Shown here piece after piece: positions 28,801 to 37,043 of a DNA stretch of 64,000 nucleotides. A program made the position numbers and the translations under genes. Where the stretch lies: contig JAVJSV010000016.1 in NCBI GenBank assembly GCA_040219235.1, forward strand, positions 186,001 through 250,000. Direction: 5' to 3'. The stretch comes from Rhodospirillaceae bacterium (lineage in GTDB: Bacteria > Pseudomonadota > Alphaproteobacteria > Rhodospirillales > Rhodospirillaceae). A model generated the notes under the pieces. It did no database searches. It was not told the origin of the DNA and saw only the letters and a list, made by a program, of their open reading frames with translations. Position 1 is the first letter of the stretch. Every line of letters starts with the position of its first letter.

Positions 28801-29378
28801 GCGACGAACAATCCGGCCACATCAAGGAAGTTGGCATCGAACTTTACCAGCAGCTTCTGGAAGAGGCTGTGAGTGCAGCACGTGATGGTACTTCTGGGGA
28901 ACCAATTGAAACTGAGACGCGTTTTTCACCACAGATCACACTTGGCGCGCCGGTCTTTATTCCGGAGACGTATGTGAAAGATCTGGGCGCCCGTTTAGCA
29001 TTGTATCGCCGCGCTGCTGATTTGGCGGATCAGGCAGAGGTTGATGACTTTGCTGCCGAGTTGGCCGATCGCTTCGGTAAAATTCCGGATGAAGTTGAGA
29101 ACCTTCTGACGGTTGTTGCGATCAAAGCACTGTGCCGCTCAGCTCATGTTGAGAAGATTGATGCTGGACCAAAAGGTGCAGTTTTGACCTTGTTTAAGAA
29201 CGAGTTTCCCAATCCGGCTGGATTGGTTGAATTCATCAGTCAACAAGCCGGATCAGTTAAAGTGCGGCCCGATCATAAAATTGTCATCATTCGCACATGG
29301 TATGGTGTCGATGAACGAATGTCTGGCCTTAAGCAGATGTTGGCACGATTGGCGGAGTTGGCGGCTATTCCAGAGTAG
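25875..29378 (+). CDS. mfd: transcription-repair coupling factor Mfd
   Basis: Removes RNA polymerase stalled at lesions and recruits UvrA. The 1167 residues show the UvrB-like N-terminal region (YDFPAWDCVPYDRVSPH), the RNA-polymerase interaction domain (GDLVVHLEHGIGRYGGLE), and RecG-like helicase motifs (ICGDVGFGKTEVALRAAF, DEEQHFGV, TATPIPRTLQMAL, QLYQLRGRVGRS). The C-terminal TRCF regulatory domain is present. Together with uvrA at the left end it gives two excision-repair genes in the window. Confidence 0.98.
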   Translation: MNDVAALTRRVIAGVPEGVDALVLAGLARKSDKGHLHVVSDDIRLATLKDSLQFFAPDVTVYDFPAWDCVPYDRVSPHADVVARRMDVLLRLAAVGQDAEIGPKLLITTASAMLQRVPPVSAFRGMVREIKAGSKLDVNALAGELTSTGYQRAEQVMEPGEFAIRGGLVDLFPPGHDDPVRIDLFGDEVDSLRLFEAVSQRTTGTLKILRLKPMSEAVLSREAIERFRTGYRQLFGAVSSSDSLYEAISNGQSYPGMEHWLPLFHPGLDTLFAYLPGATVSLDHQVGEAVAGRLDLIRDYYESRRMADPASGGTKIGLEEGGFAYHPVPPARLFLDEAEWSRELTAHVAIDLRPFTRADADTTATDAGGQPGRDFADIRALPEGNVYNALKKYTVEQRAAGRKVILAAQSDGSRRRLLGLMHEHGLATAKSIDSFAEISENDIALAIVVLPLSRGFKTDSLALVTEQDLLGERMVQRVRRRRKAEAFIADASQLGEGDLVVHLEHGIGRYGGLETLDVGGAPHDCLKVFYHGDNRLYVPVENIDVLSRFGAEQEGAVLDRLGGVAWQARKAKLKERIREMAEQLIQIAAQRELKAAEVFAPAEGAYDEFCARFPFSETDDQLRAIADVMDDFAKGRPMDRLICGDVGFGKTEVALRAAFVAALTGVQVAVVVPTTLLARQHHANFKARFEGFPVKVKQLSRLVSANDAKAVKEGLKDGSVDIVIGTHALLAKSVAFANLGLLIVDEEQHFGVGHKETLKQLKADVHVLTLTATPIPRTLQMALTGVRDLSLIATPPVDRLAVRTFLLPYDRVVIREALMRERFRGGQSFYVCPRLVDLDKVASELRKLVPEITFTMAHGQMAPAALEDVMTDFADGKYDVLLATNIIESGLDLPRVNTIIIHRSDMFGLSQLYQLRGRVGRSKTRAYAYLTVPANKKLTASAEKRLDVMQTLDSLGAGFSLASHDLDIRGAGNLLGDEQSGHIKEVGIELYQQLLEEAVSAARDGTSGEPIETETRFSPQITLGAPVFIPETYVKDLGARLALYRRAADLADQAEVDDFAAELADRFGKIPDEVENLLTVVAIKALCRSAHVEKIDAGPKGAVLTLFKNEFPNPAGLVEFISQQAGSVKVRPDHKIVIIRTWYGVDERMSGLKQMLARLAELAAIPE

Positions 29379-29492
29379 GTAAACAATAGACTAAATTTTA
29401 GTTGCGGGTTTCACTTGCGTTGTCCTTGGAAATGCGCTCATTTTGTAGCGGGTGGGACGCTTTTAAAAGTGTTCTAAGGAAGGTTACCGTTC

Positions 29493-30377
29493 GTGTTGAA
29501 GTGTCTTTTTGTTAAAGCTAGACGCCGGTTAAGTAGATGCAGCGGCCTCTTTGTAGCAACGAGTATTTTTGTTCTTACGACAGTTTCGAGCAACGCTCAG
29601 GCGCAAGGTTGGAACCTTGATGCGCTAGAGTCAGCTTACGACGATTTTTCTGATTACCTTTCGGAAATGGGAAAATTCTCGGATGAGGATTGGCGTGTAA
29701 GAGTTGGTGCAGCGATCGGAACGACACCAGATTTCTCTGGTTCTGATCGCTACGAAATAAGAGCGCTGCCGGTATTTCAGATTCGCTATAAAGATGATGT
29801 GTGGATTGATCCGCTGGGTGTTCGCGTCAAAGTTTGGAGCAATGAGTGTTGTCGGCTTCTTGCCCAAGCCGGAATCTCTACGGGGCGGAATCCGCGTGTA
29901 GACAGCAAGGCTTTCCGGCTTCCAGATATCTCGACGGGCGCAGATGTGGGGGTCACCTTTGAAGGTCGTGTTGCCCGATTTGTAGCCTTCAGACTTCGAG
30001 CCCGGCACGAAGTCGCTGGGGGGCATGGGGGTATGGGCTTATCAGCCGCAGTCGGAACCATTATCCGGACAGGTCCTTTTGAGTTTATTCCAGAGATCGC
30101 AACGGAATGGAAAAACGGAACATATATGAACGCCTACTATGGCGTTCCTTTGAGTGCCACCGCGGCGACAGGGTATAACGCATATAGTCCAGGGGCGGGC
30201 TTTGAAGAAGCGGCGGTGCGGTTGACCAGTTTTTACGACCTGTCCGAGAAGTGGCAGTTGGTGGTGCGTGGAGAGGCAAAACTATTGCTTAGTGAGGCGA
30301 AGAACGCTCCTTTTGTTGAGCAGGATGGCGACGATTTTCAAGGTTTGTTTGGTATGGGTATTCTGTACACTTTTTAA
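29493..30377 (+). CDS. MipA/OmpV-family outer-membrane protein
   Basis: 294 residues. A signal peptide ends near VSSNAQAQ, followed by a beta-rich barrel opening with VRVGAAIGTTPDFSGSDRYE, characteristic of MipA/OmpV proteins, and a terminal strand GLFGMGILYTF. In E. coli MipA scaffolds murein enzymes; elsewhere the family are porin-like. The start is GTG 29493, 8 bp after AAGGAAGG; TTG 29496 is possible. It stands alone after mfd. Confidence 0.83.
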   Translation: MLKCLFVKARRRLSRCSGLFVATSIFVLTTVSSNAQAQGWNLDALESAYDDFSDYLSEMGKFSDEDWRVRVGAAIGTTPDFSGSDRYEIRALPVFQIRYKDDVWIDPLGVRVKVWSNECCRLLAQAGISTGRNPRVDSKAFRLPDISTGADVGVTFEGRVARFVAFRLRARHEVAGGHGGMGLSAAVGTIIRTGPFEFIPEIATEWKNGTYMNAYYGVPLSATAATGYNAYSPGAGFEEAAVRLTSFYDLSEKWQLVVRGEAKLLLSEAKNAPFVEQDGDDFQGLFGMGILYTF

Positions 30378-30416
30378 TTTGTGTTCAGGCCGCGCTCTCG
30401 CATTGTAGGAAGTGTC

Positions 30417-31316
30417 TTAAAATACGTATTTGATAAGTTGGACGCTGGTATCATTTAGGCGCTCATGACGGTGGGCGGTTGCACCTAGGGATTCAAAATA
30501 GGCTGTCGTCTTTGCTTCACGATCATTGCCGACATCTAACAAGGCGTAGCTGCCAGGTTTCATCTTTCTAAATAACACATCGTAAGTGTCGGCGTCGTAG
30601 AGATAGCTGCAAGAGCGAACTGATACAACTAAGCTCGGCGTCTCCATCTCGCCTGAATAATGGTCCACGAACACAGCACTGGAGAGACCGTTCTCTAATA
30701 TTAATTGCTCAACTGTGCTTTTAACGCTTGGATCTATATCTATAAAACGGGCCGGAATATTGCTCCTTGAACCCTTGAGGTAGGTGCTGTCGAATAAACC
30801 GCACCCACACCCAAGGTTTACATAACCATCGACTGTGTCTGGCAGATAACGTTCAAAGTCAATGAGATCGGTCGCAACCCACATAGCGGCATATACATCT
30901 CCTGGCACAACATCAGGACAGGGCATCCCATTCAGTTTTGTTTCGCACAGATGCTGATAGCGCTCAATTGCCGTTTTCATGTTGGCTTGAAAAGTCGGTG
31001 ATGCATCTTTCCAATTTTTAAGAAACGAGCAGGTGCTTGGGCCGTAAGTAATGGAGAGCGGTAAGTTTTTTGTAAACAGAGAAAGATCAATGGTAATGAC
31101 ATCATCGCCTTGGATGCGTCGGATCAGTGTTTTTTGAAGTCCGTATTGTATCGCCATCTCGCTGTGCACCAGACGAGCCGCAGCGCTGTTGTCCAGTATT
31201 TCGAGGATGCGATTCTTAGCCGTTTCAAGCAGATCAAGATATGTGTTTGTGGCATCAACATAGGCTTTTGCATCAAAGGCTTTGGTCGCGGCGAGATATT
31301 GCGTTTCAAAATTCAT
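30417..31316 (-). CDS. putative SAM-dependent methyltransferase
   Basis: 299 residues, not a family I can name. The C-terminal half has a class I methyltransferase glycine motif (YVNLGCGCGLFDSTYL) and an acidic strand end two steps later (FIDIDPS). The N-terminal 120 residues are helical with no known domain. The fold order resembles sugar O-methyltransferases in natural-product clusters, but no such cluster is here. It is transcribed alone, leftward. Confidence 0.6.
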   Translation of the reverse strand: MNFETQYLAATKAFDAKAYVDATNTYLDLLETAKNRILEILDNSAAARLVHSEMAIQYGLQKTLIRRIQGDDVITIDLSLFTKNLPLSITYGPSTCSFLKNWKDASPTFQANMKTAIERYQHLCETKLNGMPCPDVVPGDVYAAMWVATDLIDFERYLPDTVDGYVNLGCGCGLFDSTYLKGSRSNIPARFIDIDPSVKSTVEQLILENGLSSAVFVDHYSGEMETPSLVVSVRSCSYLYDADTYDVLFRKMKPGSYALLDVGNDREAKTTAYFESLGATAHRHERLNDTSVQLIKYVF

Positions 31317-31515
31317 AATAAAAACAGACCATCGATAAATCAGTGAGACATGCTCTTAATTTTGCACTGCACCCTAAGCTATACTGCGATCTCTTAACAG
31401 TCATTTGGAAGCCGTTTTCCTTTCACCACTGCGTCTTGTCGAAAGGGGCTTTGGGCTGGAAAAATATTATCGTAGGCTCTGTCTATAGCAGATGTGAGCG
31501 ATCGGGAGACGCGGC

Positions 31516-32664
31516 ATGTTCATTAACTTTTGGTACGCAGCAGGGCGGAGCGACGAGATCACCAATCAAGCGCCAACCAAGGTGCGGATGCTAGGGCTTG
31601 ATTTCGTTCTCTTTCGGGACTCAAAAGGCCAAGTCCACTGCCTGAATGACACTTGTGTCCATCGGGGTGGCTCGTTAGGAAACGGCAAAATCAAAGGCGA
31701 TTGCGTCCAGTGTCCCTATCATGGCTGGGAATTTGATGGTGCAGGCACCTGTCAGAAAGTGCCGTCACTTGGTCCAGGCGGTAAGCCGCCAGCACGGGCG
31801 CGCACGGACACCTATCCGGTTGAAGAACGCTATGGTTTAGTGCACGTCTTCCTCGGTGATCTGCCAGAGGCGGAACGGCCTCCGATTATGGAGATTCCAG
31901 AATATGGAGCGCAGGGGTGGCGCGCCACCATCCAGCACTACGATTGGGTGATAGATTATCAACGTTCGGTCGAGAATGCGCTTGATCCGGCCCACAATGA
32001 ATTCGTGCACCCCACCCATGGCTTTTCAGGCGAAGACCCGGACTACCACGTGCCGCCTTTGAATATTGAAGATACGGAATGGGGGACCGGCTTTTTAGTG
32101 GAGTACAAAGCGCCGCCACTCAAAGACGATAAGATGCGCGAAGGCACGGGCCGGGATCATGTGGCGCAAATTACGGCCGGCACCTGGACTCATGGGCCGA
32201 CGTGTAACGTGACGCGCATTAATCCTATGCCCGACAAACATATTCATCAGTACAGTTTTAAGACGCCGGTTGATGACACTCATTCGCGTTCGTATCTGGT
32301 CAATCTGCGCAATTTTGTGATCGAACCAGAGAACGATCAGCGCATGATGGGCCGCAATGATGTGGTGGCCGGGCAGGACGGCGTGATTCTGGAAGCCATG
32401 AACCCGTTGGTAACACCGCCGACCAATACCAAAGAAATCTTCGTACCGGCCGACGGGGCGATTGCCCGCTACCGCGAAATCTTAAAAGGCTGGGAAGCGA
32501 AAGGCTGGAAGATCGACCTTGATAAGGTCGAAGCCGACCGGAAAAAGATCGCCTACGCCATTCCAAGCCCCGCGCGACGTGATGCTAAAGGTTGGGTTAT
32601 AGACGAAGTGCCGATGATTGACCCGACGGATGCTGTGGGGAAAGTAAAACGGGCCGCAGAATAG
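31516..32664 (+). CDS. Rieske non-heme iron oxygenase, alpha subunit
   Basis: Monooxygenase/dioxygenase terminal component of 382 residues. The Rieske [2Fe-2S] ligands are C47-x-H49 and C66-x2-H69 (CVHRGG and CPYHGW). The mononuclear iron site is in NALDPAHNEFVH (H160, H165), with a third carboxylate expected later. It resembles the vanillate O-demethylase/phenoxybenzoate dioxygenase type. No ferredoxin reductase gene is adjacent, so the electron donor is encoded elsewhere. GGGAG precedes ATG 31516. Confidence 0.92.
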   Translation: MFINFWYAAGRSDEITNQAPTKVRMLGLDFVLFRDSKGQVHCLNDTCVHRGGSLGNGKIKGDCVQCPYHGWEFDGAGTCQKVPSLGPGGKPPARARTDTYPVEERYGLVHVFLGDLPEAERPPIMEIPEYGAQGWRATIQHYDWVIDYQRSVENALDPAHNEFVHPTHGFSGEDPDYHVPPLNIEDTEWGTGFLVEYKAPPLKDDKMREGTGRDHVAQITAGTWTHGPTCNVTRINPMPDKHIHQYSFKTPVDDTHSRSYLVNLRNFVIEPENDQRMMGRNDVVAGQDGVILEAMNPLVTPPTNTKEIFVPADGAIARYREILKGWEAKGWKIDLDKVEADRKKIAYAIPSPARRDAKGWVIDEVPMIDPTDAVGKVKRAAE

Positions 32665-32813
32665 ACAGTGAACGGTTGATTTTAGAATAACTTAAAACAG
32701 CACTTCACAAAACTTTCTGCACTCAATTGTTGCATTGCAGCATAAGTCCTTTATGACTGCGCATCACATCTGACACGACCTCCACTCCCATCAAGCACGA
32801 CACTGGAATTTAC

Positions 32814-34430
32814 GTGACGCGAGCGACACTGGCCTCCTTAATGGAGCGCCTACCTCTTGGCGATTGGAAAACCAATGGCCTTTCAACTTTTACACCCATC
32901 CTTATTAAGACCGAGGTTCTGGCCGGTTTAACCGTGGCGCTGGCCTTGGTGCCTGAAGCCGTGGCCTTTGCCTTTGTGGCGGGGGTTCATCCGCTGGTGG
33001 GACTTTATGCGGCCTTTATTGTGGGGCTGATTACAGCCATTGCGGGCGGACGACCGGGTATGATTTCCGGTGCCACTGGAGCTTTAGCCGTAGTTATGGT
33101 TGCGCTGGTCGCCCAGCATGGCGTGGAATATCTGTTTGCCACGGTAGTGTTGATGGGCATTCTTCAGCTGCTGGCTGGTGTTTTCCGGTTGGGCAAGTTC
33201 ATTCGCTTGGTGCCCCATCCGGTGATGCTGGGTTTCGTCAATGGCTTAGCCATTGTCATTTTTCTGGCGCAGTTGAGTCAGTTTCAGGTGGCAGGAGAAG
33301 TTGCCGGGGAAGCGAAAGTTTGGATGAGCGGCTTGCCGTTGATGATGATGCTTGGGTTGGTGGCTCTGACTATGGCGATTATCTGGCTGATTCCTAAAGT
33401 CACAACGGCCATTCCAGCACCGCTTGCCGGGATCGGCATTGTGGCGGCTGTGGTGATCGGCTTTGGGCTTGATGTGCCGCGTGTCGGTGATTTGGCGTCG
33501 ATCGAGGGTGGATTGCCTTTATTCCACGTCCCGATGGTGCCGCTAACCTTAGATACCATGGAGATCATTTTTCCTTACGCCGTTATTCTGGCTGCCATTG
33601 GTTTGATTGAAAGCCTTCTCACCCTCAACATTGTCGGTGAAATGACCGGTAAACGGGGCGGGGCGTCGCAAGAATGCGTGGCTCAAGGTGTAGCCAATAC
33701 CGTGACTGGTTTTTTTGGCGGCATGGGTGGCTGTGCCATGATCGGACAGTCGATGATTAACGTGAAGTCTGGTGGGCGCACACGCTTGTCTGCCTTATCC
33801 GCCGCTCTGTTTTTGCTGGCCTTTATCCTCGTGGCCTCGAACCTCATTGAACAAATTCCATTGGCGGCCCTTGTGGGCGTAATGTTCATGGTGGTGATCG
33901 GTACTTTTGCCTGGCAGAGCTTGCGGATTATGCGGAAGATTCCGCTCAATGATGCCATGGTGATCGTCTTGGTGACCGCTGTTACCGTGATGTACGATCT
34001 AGCAATTGCTGTTGTGGTTGGCGTTATTGTGTCGGCTTTGACCTATGCCTGGAACAATGCCCGGCGGATTCATGCCCGTATTGATGAAACGACTGAGGGC
34101 GTGAAGGTCTACGAAATTGACGGTCCTTTGTTTTTCGGTTCGACCGATGGTTTTGCGGAACTGTTTAAACCAGAGACAGACCCGGACATCGTGATCGTTG
34201 ATTTTCTGGACAGCCGGGTGGTGGATCAGTCTGCCCTACAGGCCATCGAAGATGTGGCCTCCAAGTATCAGACCAGAGGCAAGACTCTCCAGCTTCGGCA
34301 CCTATCGCGCGACTGCCACCGGCTATTGAACCGGGCCGGGCAACTTATGGTCGATTCAGATGATGATCCTGATTATGGCATCGCGGTCGATTACTCTGTT
34401 CAAACAGGAATACTGGGTGGTGATCATTAG
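32814..34430 (+). CDS. SulP-family inorganic anion transporter
   Basis: 538 residues: about 10-14 membrane helices followed by a cytoplasmic STAS domain (about 420-520). SulP hallmarks include LALVPEAVAFAFVAGV, GLYAAFIVGL and the QECVAQGVANTVTGFFGGMGG segment. Members carry sulfate, bicarbonate or related anions; the substrate cannot be decided from sequence. GTG 32814 and ATG 32841 are both possible starts. No sulfate-assimilation gene is adjacent. Confidence 0.92.
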   Translation: MTRATLASLMERLPLGDWKTNGLSTFTPILIKTEVLAGLTVALALVPEAVAFAFVAGVHPLVGLYAAFIVGLITAIAGGRPGMISGATGALAVVMVALVAQHGVEYLFATVVLMGILQLLAGVFRLGKFIRLVPHPVMLGFVNGLAIVIFLAQLSQFQVAGEVAGEAKVWMSGLPLMMMLGLVALTMAIIWLIPKVTTAIPAPLAGIGIVAAVVIGFGLDVPRVGDLASIEGGLPLFHVPMVPLTLDTMEIIFPYAVILAAIGLIESLLTLNIVGEMTGKRGGASQECVAQGVANTVTGFFGGMGGCAMIGQSMINVKSGGRTRLSALSAALFLLAFILVASNLIEQIPLAALVGVMFMVVIGTFAWQSLRIMRKIPLNDAMVIVLVTAVTVMYDLAIAVVVGVIVSALTYAWNNARRIHARIDETTEGVKVYEIDGPLFFGSTDGFAELFKPETDPDIVIVDFLDSRVVDQSALQAIEDVASKYQTRGKTLQLRHLSRDCHRLLNRAGQLMVDSDDDPDYGIAVDYSVQTGILGGDH

Positions 34431-34599
34431 CTGTATTTATTGCCTAAAAATAAGGCATAAATTACTTTTGCCTATATTTTATGCATTAATACGAGCGATT
34501 CTTCCAAAAACAATTGAGACCCTTACGATGCTTAGTCCTACACCATTGTTTTTATTGTGTAATCTAGCGTAATCGCATCCCTGTTGCGTCGCAGCAATT

Positions 34600-34615
34600 T
34601 GGCACGTGGTTTGCA
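34600..34615 (+). promoter_or_regulatory. sigma-54 promoter of amtB
   Basis: TGGCAC-GTGGT-TTGCA is a perfect -24/-12 element (TGGCACRNNNNTTGCW). It is 58 bp before the chosen amtB ATG, so transcription would start near 34626. This fits NtrC-controlled, nitrogen-limited expression. No clear NtrC palindrome was found upstream. Confidence 0.88.
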
Positions 34616-34673
34616 TTGCTCCCTATCAAAGAAGGGTAATGCTGGCTTCATGCCGGTCGAGGGAGTGATGGCA

Positions 34674-36026
34674 ATGACAAATTTAATGCGCAACGGAACG
34701 GTTTTTGGGGCTTCTGCCGGTATTGCTGTGCTGGCTGTTACACCTGCATTTGCTGCTGTGTCGGAAGAAACCGCATACGTGTTGAACACGTTTTCGTTTT
34801 TGGTTCATGGGGTTTTGGTCATGCTCATGGCCGCCGGTTTCGCAATGTTAGAGTCAGGCTTAGTGCGGACTAAAAACACCGCCTCCATTTGCCTCAAGAA
34901 TATCGGACTGTATTCAATCGCTGGATTGGTCTTCTACCTTATCGGCTACAACATCATGTACACGGATGTCGGCAGTTACTTTGGTAGTTTTAGTTTTCTA
35001 TATAACTCTTCAGGGGCGGAACTTGCTCTGATCAATTTAGAAACCGCGACAGATGAGCAAATCGCAGACGTCGTTGGCAATGGCTATTCTGTCATGTCTG
35101 ACTGGTTCTTCCAGATGGTGTTCGTAGCGACAACGGCCTCAATTGTGTCTGGGACGTTGGCCGAGCGCATTAAGATCTGGCCGTTCATGATCTTTGTGGT
35201 TCTTTTGAGCGCCCTCATTTATCCGATCCAAGCGTCTTGGACCTGGGGTGGCGGCTGGCTTTCTGAAATAGGCTTCTCTGACTTTGCCGGTTCAACCCTT
35301 GTTCACAGTTGTGGCGGGTGGGCTGCGTTGGTGGGCGCGCTTATTTTGGGGGCGCGTAAAGGCCGGTTTACGGCAACCGGTGTCCGGCCCATACCAGGCG
35401 CGAACCTGCCTTTGGCTACGTTGGGGACGTTTGTTTTGTGGTTTGGTTGGTTTGGATTTAACGGCGGGTCGCAATTGGCCATGGGTAGTGCTTTGGATGC
35501 GACCGCGATTTCGATTGTGTACGTGAACACAAACCTGGCAGCGGCTGCCGGAGTTGTAACGGCCATGGTTTTGACGCAAGTGCTATACGGTAAAATTGAT
35601 CTGACCATGTGTCTTAACGGCGCATTGGCCGGTTTGGTCGCTATTACAGCTGGGCCTGACTTGCAAAACCATATGTTGGCGATTGTGGTAGGGGCCATTG
35701 GTTCTGCGTTGGCGATCTTTAGTGTTCCATTGCTGGACAAAGCCAAGATCGATGATGTGGTTGGTGCGATTCCGGTTCACTTGGTTGCAGGTATATGGGG
35801 CACCTTAGCTGTCGGTATCTTTGGCTCGGGAAGCATTGTGACCCAGGCGATTGGTATCATTTCTGTCGCTGCTTTCGTCTGCTTCGTAAGCGCCATCGTT
35901 TGGTTTGCGCTGAAAATGACGATAGGCATTCGTGTCTCTGAGGAAGACGAAGAAATGGGCCTCGATAGGGCTGAACTCGGTTTGGAAGCTTATCCAGAAT
36001 TCGGACGCGGTTCTCAGAAACTCTAA
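34674..36026 (+). CDS. amtB: ammonium transporter (Amt family)
   Basis: Inner-membrane channel for ammonium, a trimer with 11 helices per subunit. The 450-residue protein starts at ATG 34674, 9 bp after GAGGGAG; upstream ATGs at 34650 and 34668 fit less well. A signal peptide ending TPAFA-A matches Amt proteins. AGFAMLESGLVRTKNTA and FVATTASIVSGTLAER are signature segments. It carries a charged C-terminal tail. It has a sigma-54 promoter and a terminator of its own, and no glnK is adjacent, which is less usual. Confidence 0.95.
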   Translation: MTNLMRNGTVFGASAGIAVLAVTPAFAAVSEETAYVLNTFSFLVHGVLVMLMAAGFAMLESGLVRTKNTASICLKNIGLYSIAGLVFYLIGYNIMYTDVGSYFGSFSFLYNSSGAELALINLETATDEQIADVVGNGYSVMSDWFFQMVFVATTASIVSGTLAERIKIWPFMIFVVLLSALIYPIQASWTWGGGWLSEIGFSDFAGSTLVHSCGGWAALVGALILGARKGRFTATGVRPIPGANLPLATLGTFVLWFGWFGFNGGSQLAMGSALDATAISIVYVNTNLAAAAGVVTAMVLTQVLYGKIDLTMCLNGALAGLVAITAGPDLQNHMLAIVVGAIGSALAIFSVPLLDKAKIDDVVGAIPVHLVAGIWGTLAVGIFGSGSIVTQAIGIISVAAFVCFVSAIVWFALKMTIGIRVSEEDEEMGLDRAELGLEAYPEFGRGSQKL

Positions 36027-36061
36027 ACTTACACTAAAGATTTATAGTCCAGTCCAACTCA

Positions 36062-36092
36062 CCCGGTGGTGCATCGCATCACCGGGTTTTTT
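36062..36092 (+). terminator. rho-independent terminator of amtB
   Basis: CCCGGTGGTGC-ATC-GCATCACCGGG forms an 11-bp stem with one G-T wobble and a 3-base loop, followed by TTTTTT. It lies 36 bp after the amtB stop. Confidence 0.93.
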
Positions 36093-36103
36093 CAGAGTTT
36101 ATA

Positions 36104-36532
36104 TCACGTCGGTGTTCCGCCGGTTCCATCCGCAGCCTGCTTGAAGCGCTTCAAATAGCCTTCGATATTGTACCAAGCAGGCTTTTCACTGGTCCATGCA
36201 TGCGAATTGGGTTTGACCTTGGCTGCGTTATCAAGGCCCCCAAGTCGCACACGGATATGATCAGGCTTTGCCCTCTTTTTACCGTTTACAGGAGAGCCGC
36301 ATTCAGAGCAAAACGCCCGAACGTTTCCAGGAGAAGATTCATATGCCGTGATCAAGTCTTGTCCAGTGAGCACTGTGTAGCTGCTTGAGGGAACCGCAAC
36401 ATTGGCTGAAAAAGCTGTACCGTTAGCGCGCCTGCATTCATTGCAGTAGCAATAATTGGTTTCGCCGAGATGATCGTCTGGCACATCAATTTGATAGGTG
36501 ACTTTGCCACACAGGCATTGGCCGTGGATCAT
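36104..36532 (-). CDS. GFA-family zinc protein (glutathione-dependent formaldehyde-activating fold)
   Basis: 142 residues with the zinc ligands of the GFA/Mss4-like fold: CLCGKVTY, CYCNECRRANG and CSECGSP. True formaldehyde-glutathione synthases are one branch; most members are uncharacterised, so the activity is open. It starts 11 bp after the DUF3303 stop and is probably co-transcribed with it. AGGAG precedes ATG 36532. Confidence 0.88.
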   Translation of the reverse strand: MIHGQCLCGKVTYQIDVPDDHLGETNYCYCNECRRANGTAFSANVAVPSSSYTVLTGQDLITAYESSPGNVRAFCSECGSPVNGKKRAKPDHIRVRLGGLDNAAKVKPNSHAWTSEKPAWYNIEGYLKRFKQAADGTGGTPT

Positions 36533-36543
36533 ATTGGACGCTC

Positions 36544-36810
36544 CTAGGATTGAAATGCTTTCATCATATCTGCCCCAGGTACAACAGGGCGGATGAAGAA
36601 GTCTACTAGATCCGTCCAGTTGTCCATCCAGGATTGAAGCTGCGCTTCATCTTGGCACTCTACGATTTGGTAACAGCGGGAGAGGTCAACCGTGACCCAA
36701 CTGTCTAAATAGGTCATGCCTTCTGGCATCATGCGGCCCTGATCGAAGTACCGCTCGTATACCGCTTTTGCATTATCGTCTTTGAACTGCTCGACCACCA
36801 TATACAGCAT
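36544..36810 (-). CDS. DUF3303 protein
   Basis: 88 residues from ATG 36810, which follows AGGAG by 6 bp; a GTG two codons upstream is less likely. MLYMVVEQFKDDNAK and the WMDNWTDLVDFFI segment match DUF3303, a small ferredoxin-like alpha/beta barrel family of unknown role. It is the first gene of a leftward pair with the GFA protein. A double palindrome lies about 140 bp upstream. Confidence 0.82.
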   Translation of the reverse strand: MLYMVVEQFKDDNAKAVYERYFDQGRMMPEGMTYLDSWVTVDLSRCYQIVECQDEAQLQSWMDNWTDLVDFFIRPVVPGADMMKAFQS

Positions 36811-36945
36811 ACCCACTCCTGCATTTTAATTCGCAAGCGCAATCCTACGCTAGAGAGGGCTCCGAGTAGTGTTACAGAACGACGACAATCGTCCCTGAGC
36901 ATATGACTTTGGCGGTTGGAGTGATCTTTTGAGATACGAGGACGA

Positions 36946-36974
36946 GTCATCAATGATGACCCATCAATGATGAC
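36946..36974. promoter_or_regulatory. tandem palindromes, probable operator
   Basis: GTCATCA-A-TGATGAC is a perfect 7-1-7 palindrome, and CATCAATGATGAC repeats 14 bp later (36962-36974). Two operator-like sites thus sit side by side between the leftward DUF3303 gene and the rightward PepSY gene. The regulator is unknown. Confidence 0.5.
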
Positions 36975-37043
36975 TCATGTATGCGGGTGAGAAGGGGATT
37001 GCGAACTGGGGTGTTGCAGTGACAGGATGATCAGGGGGCACAC

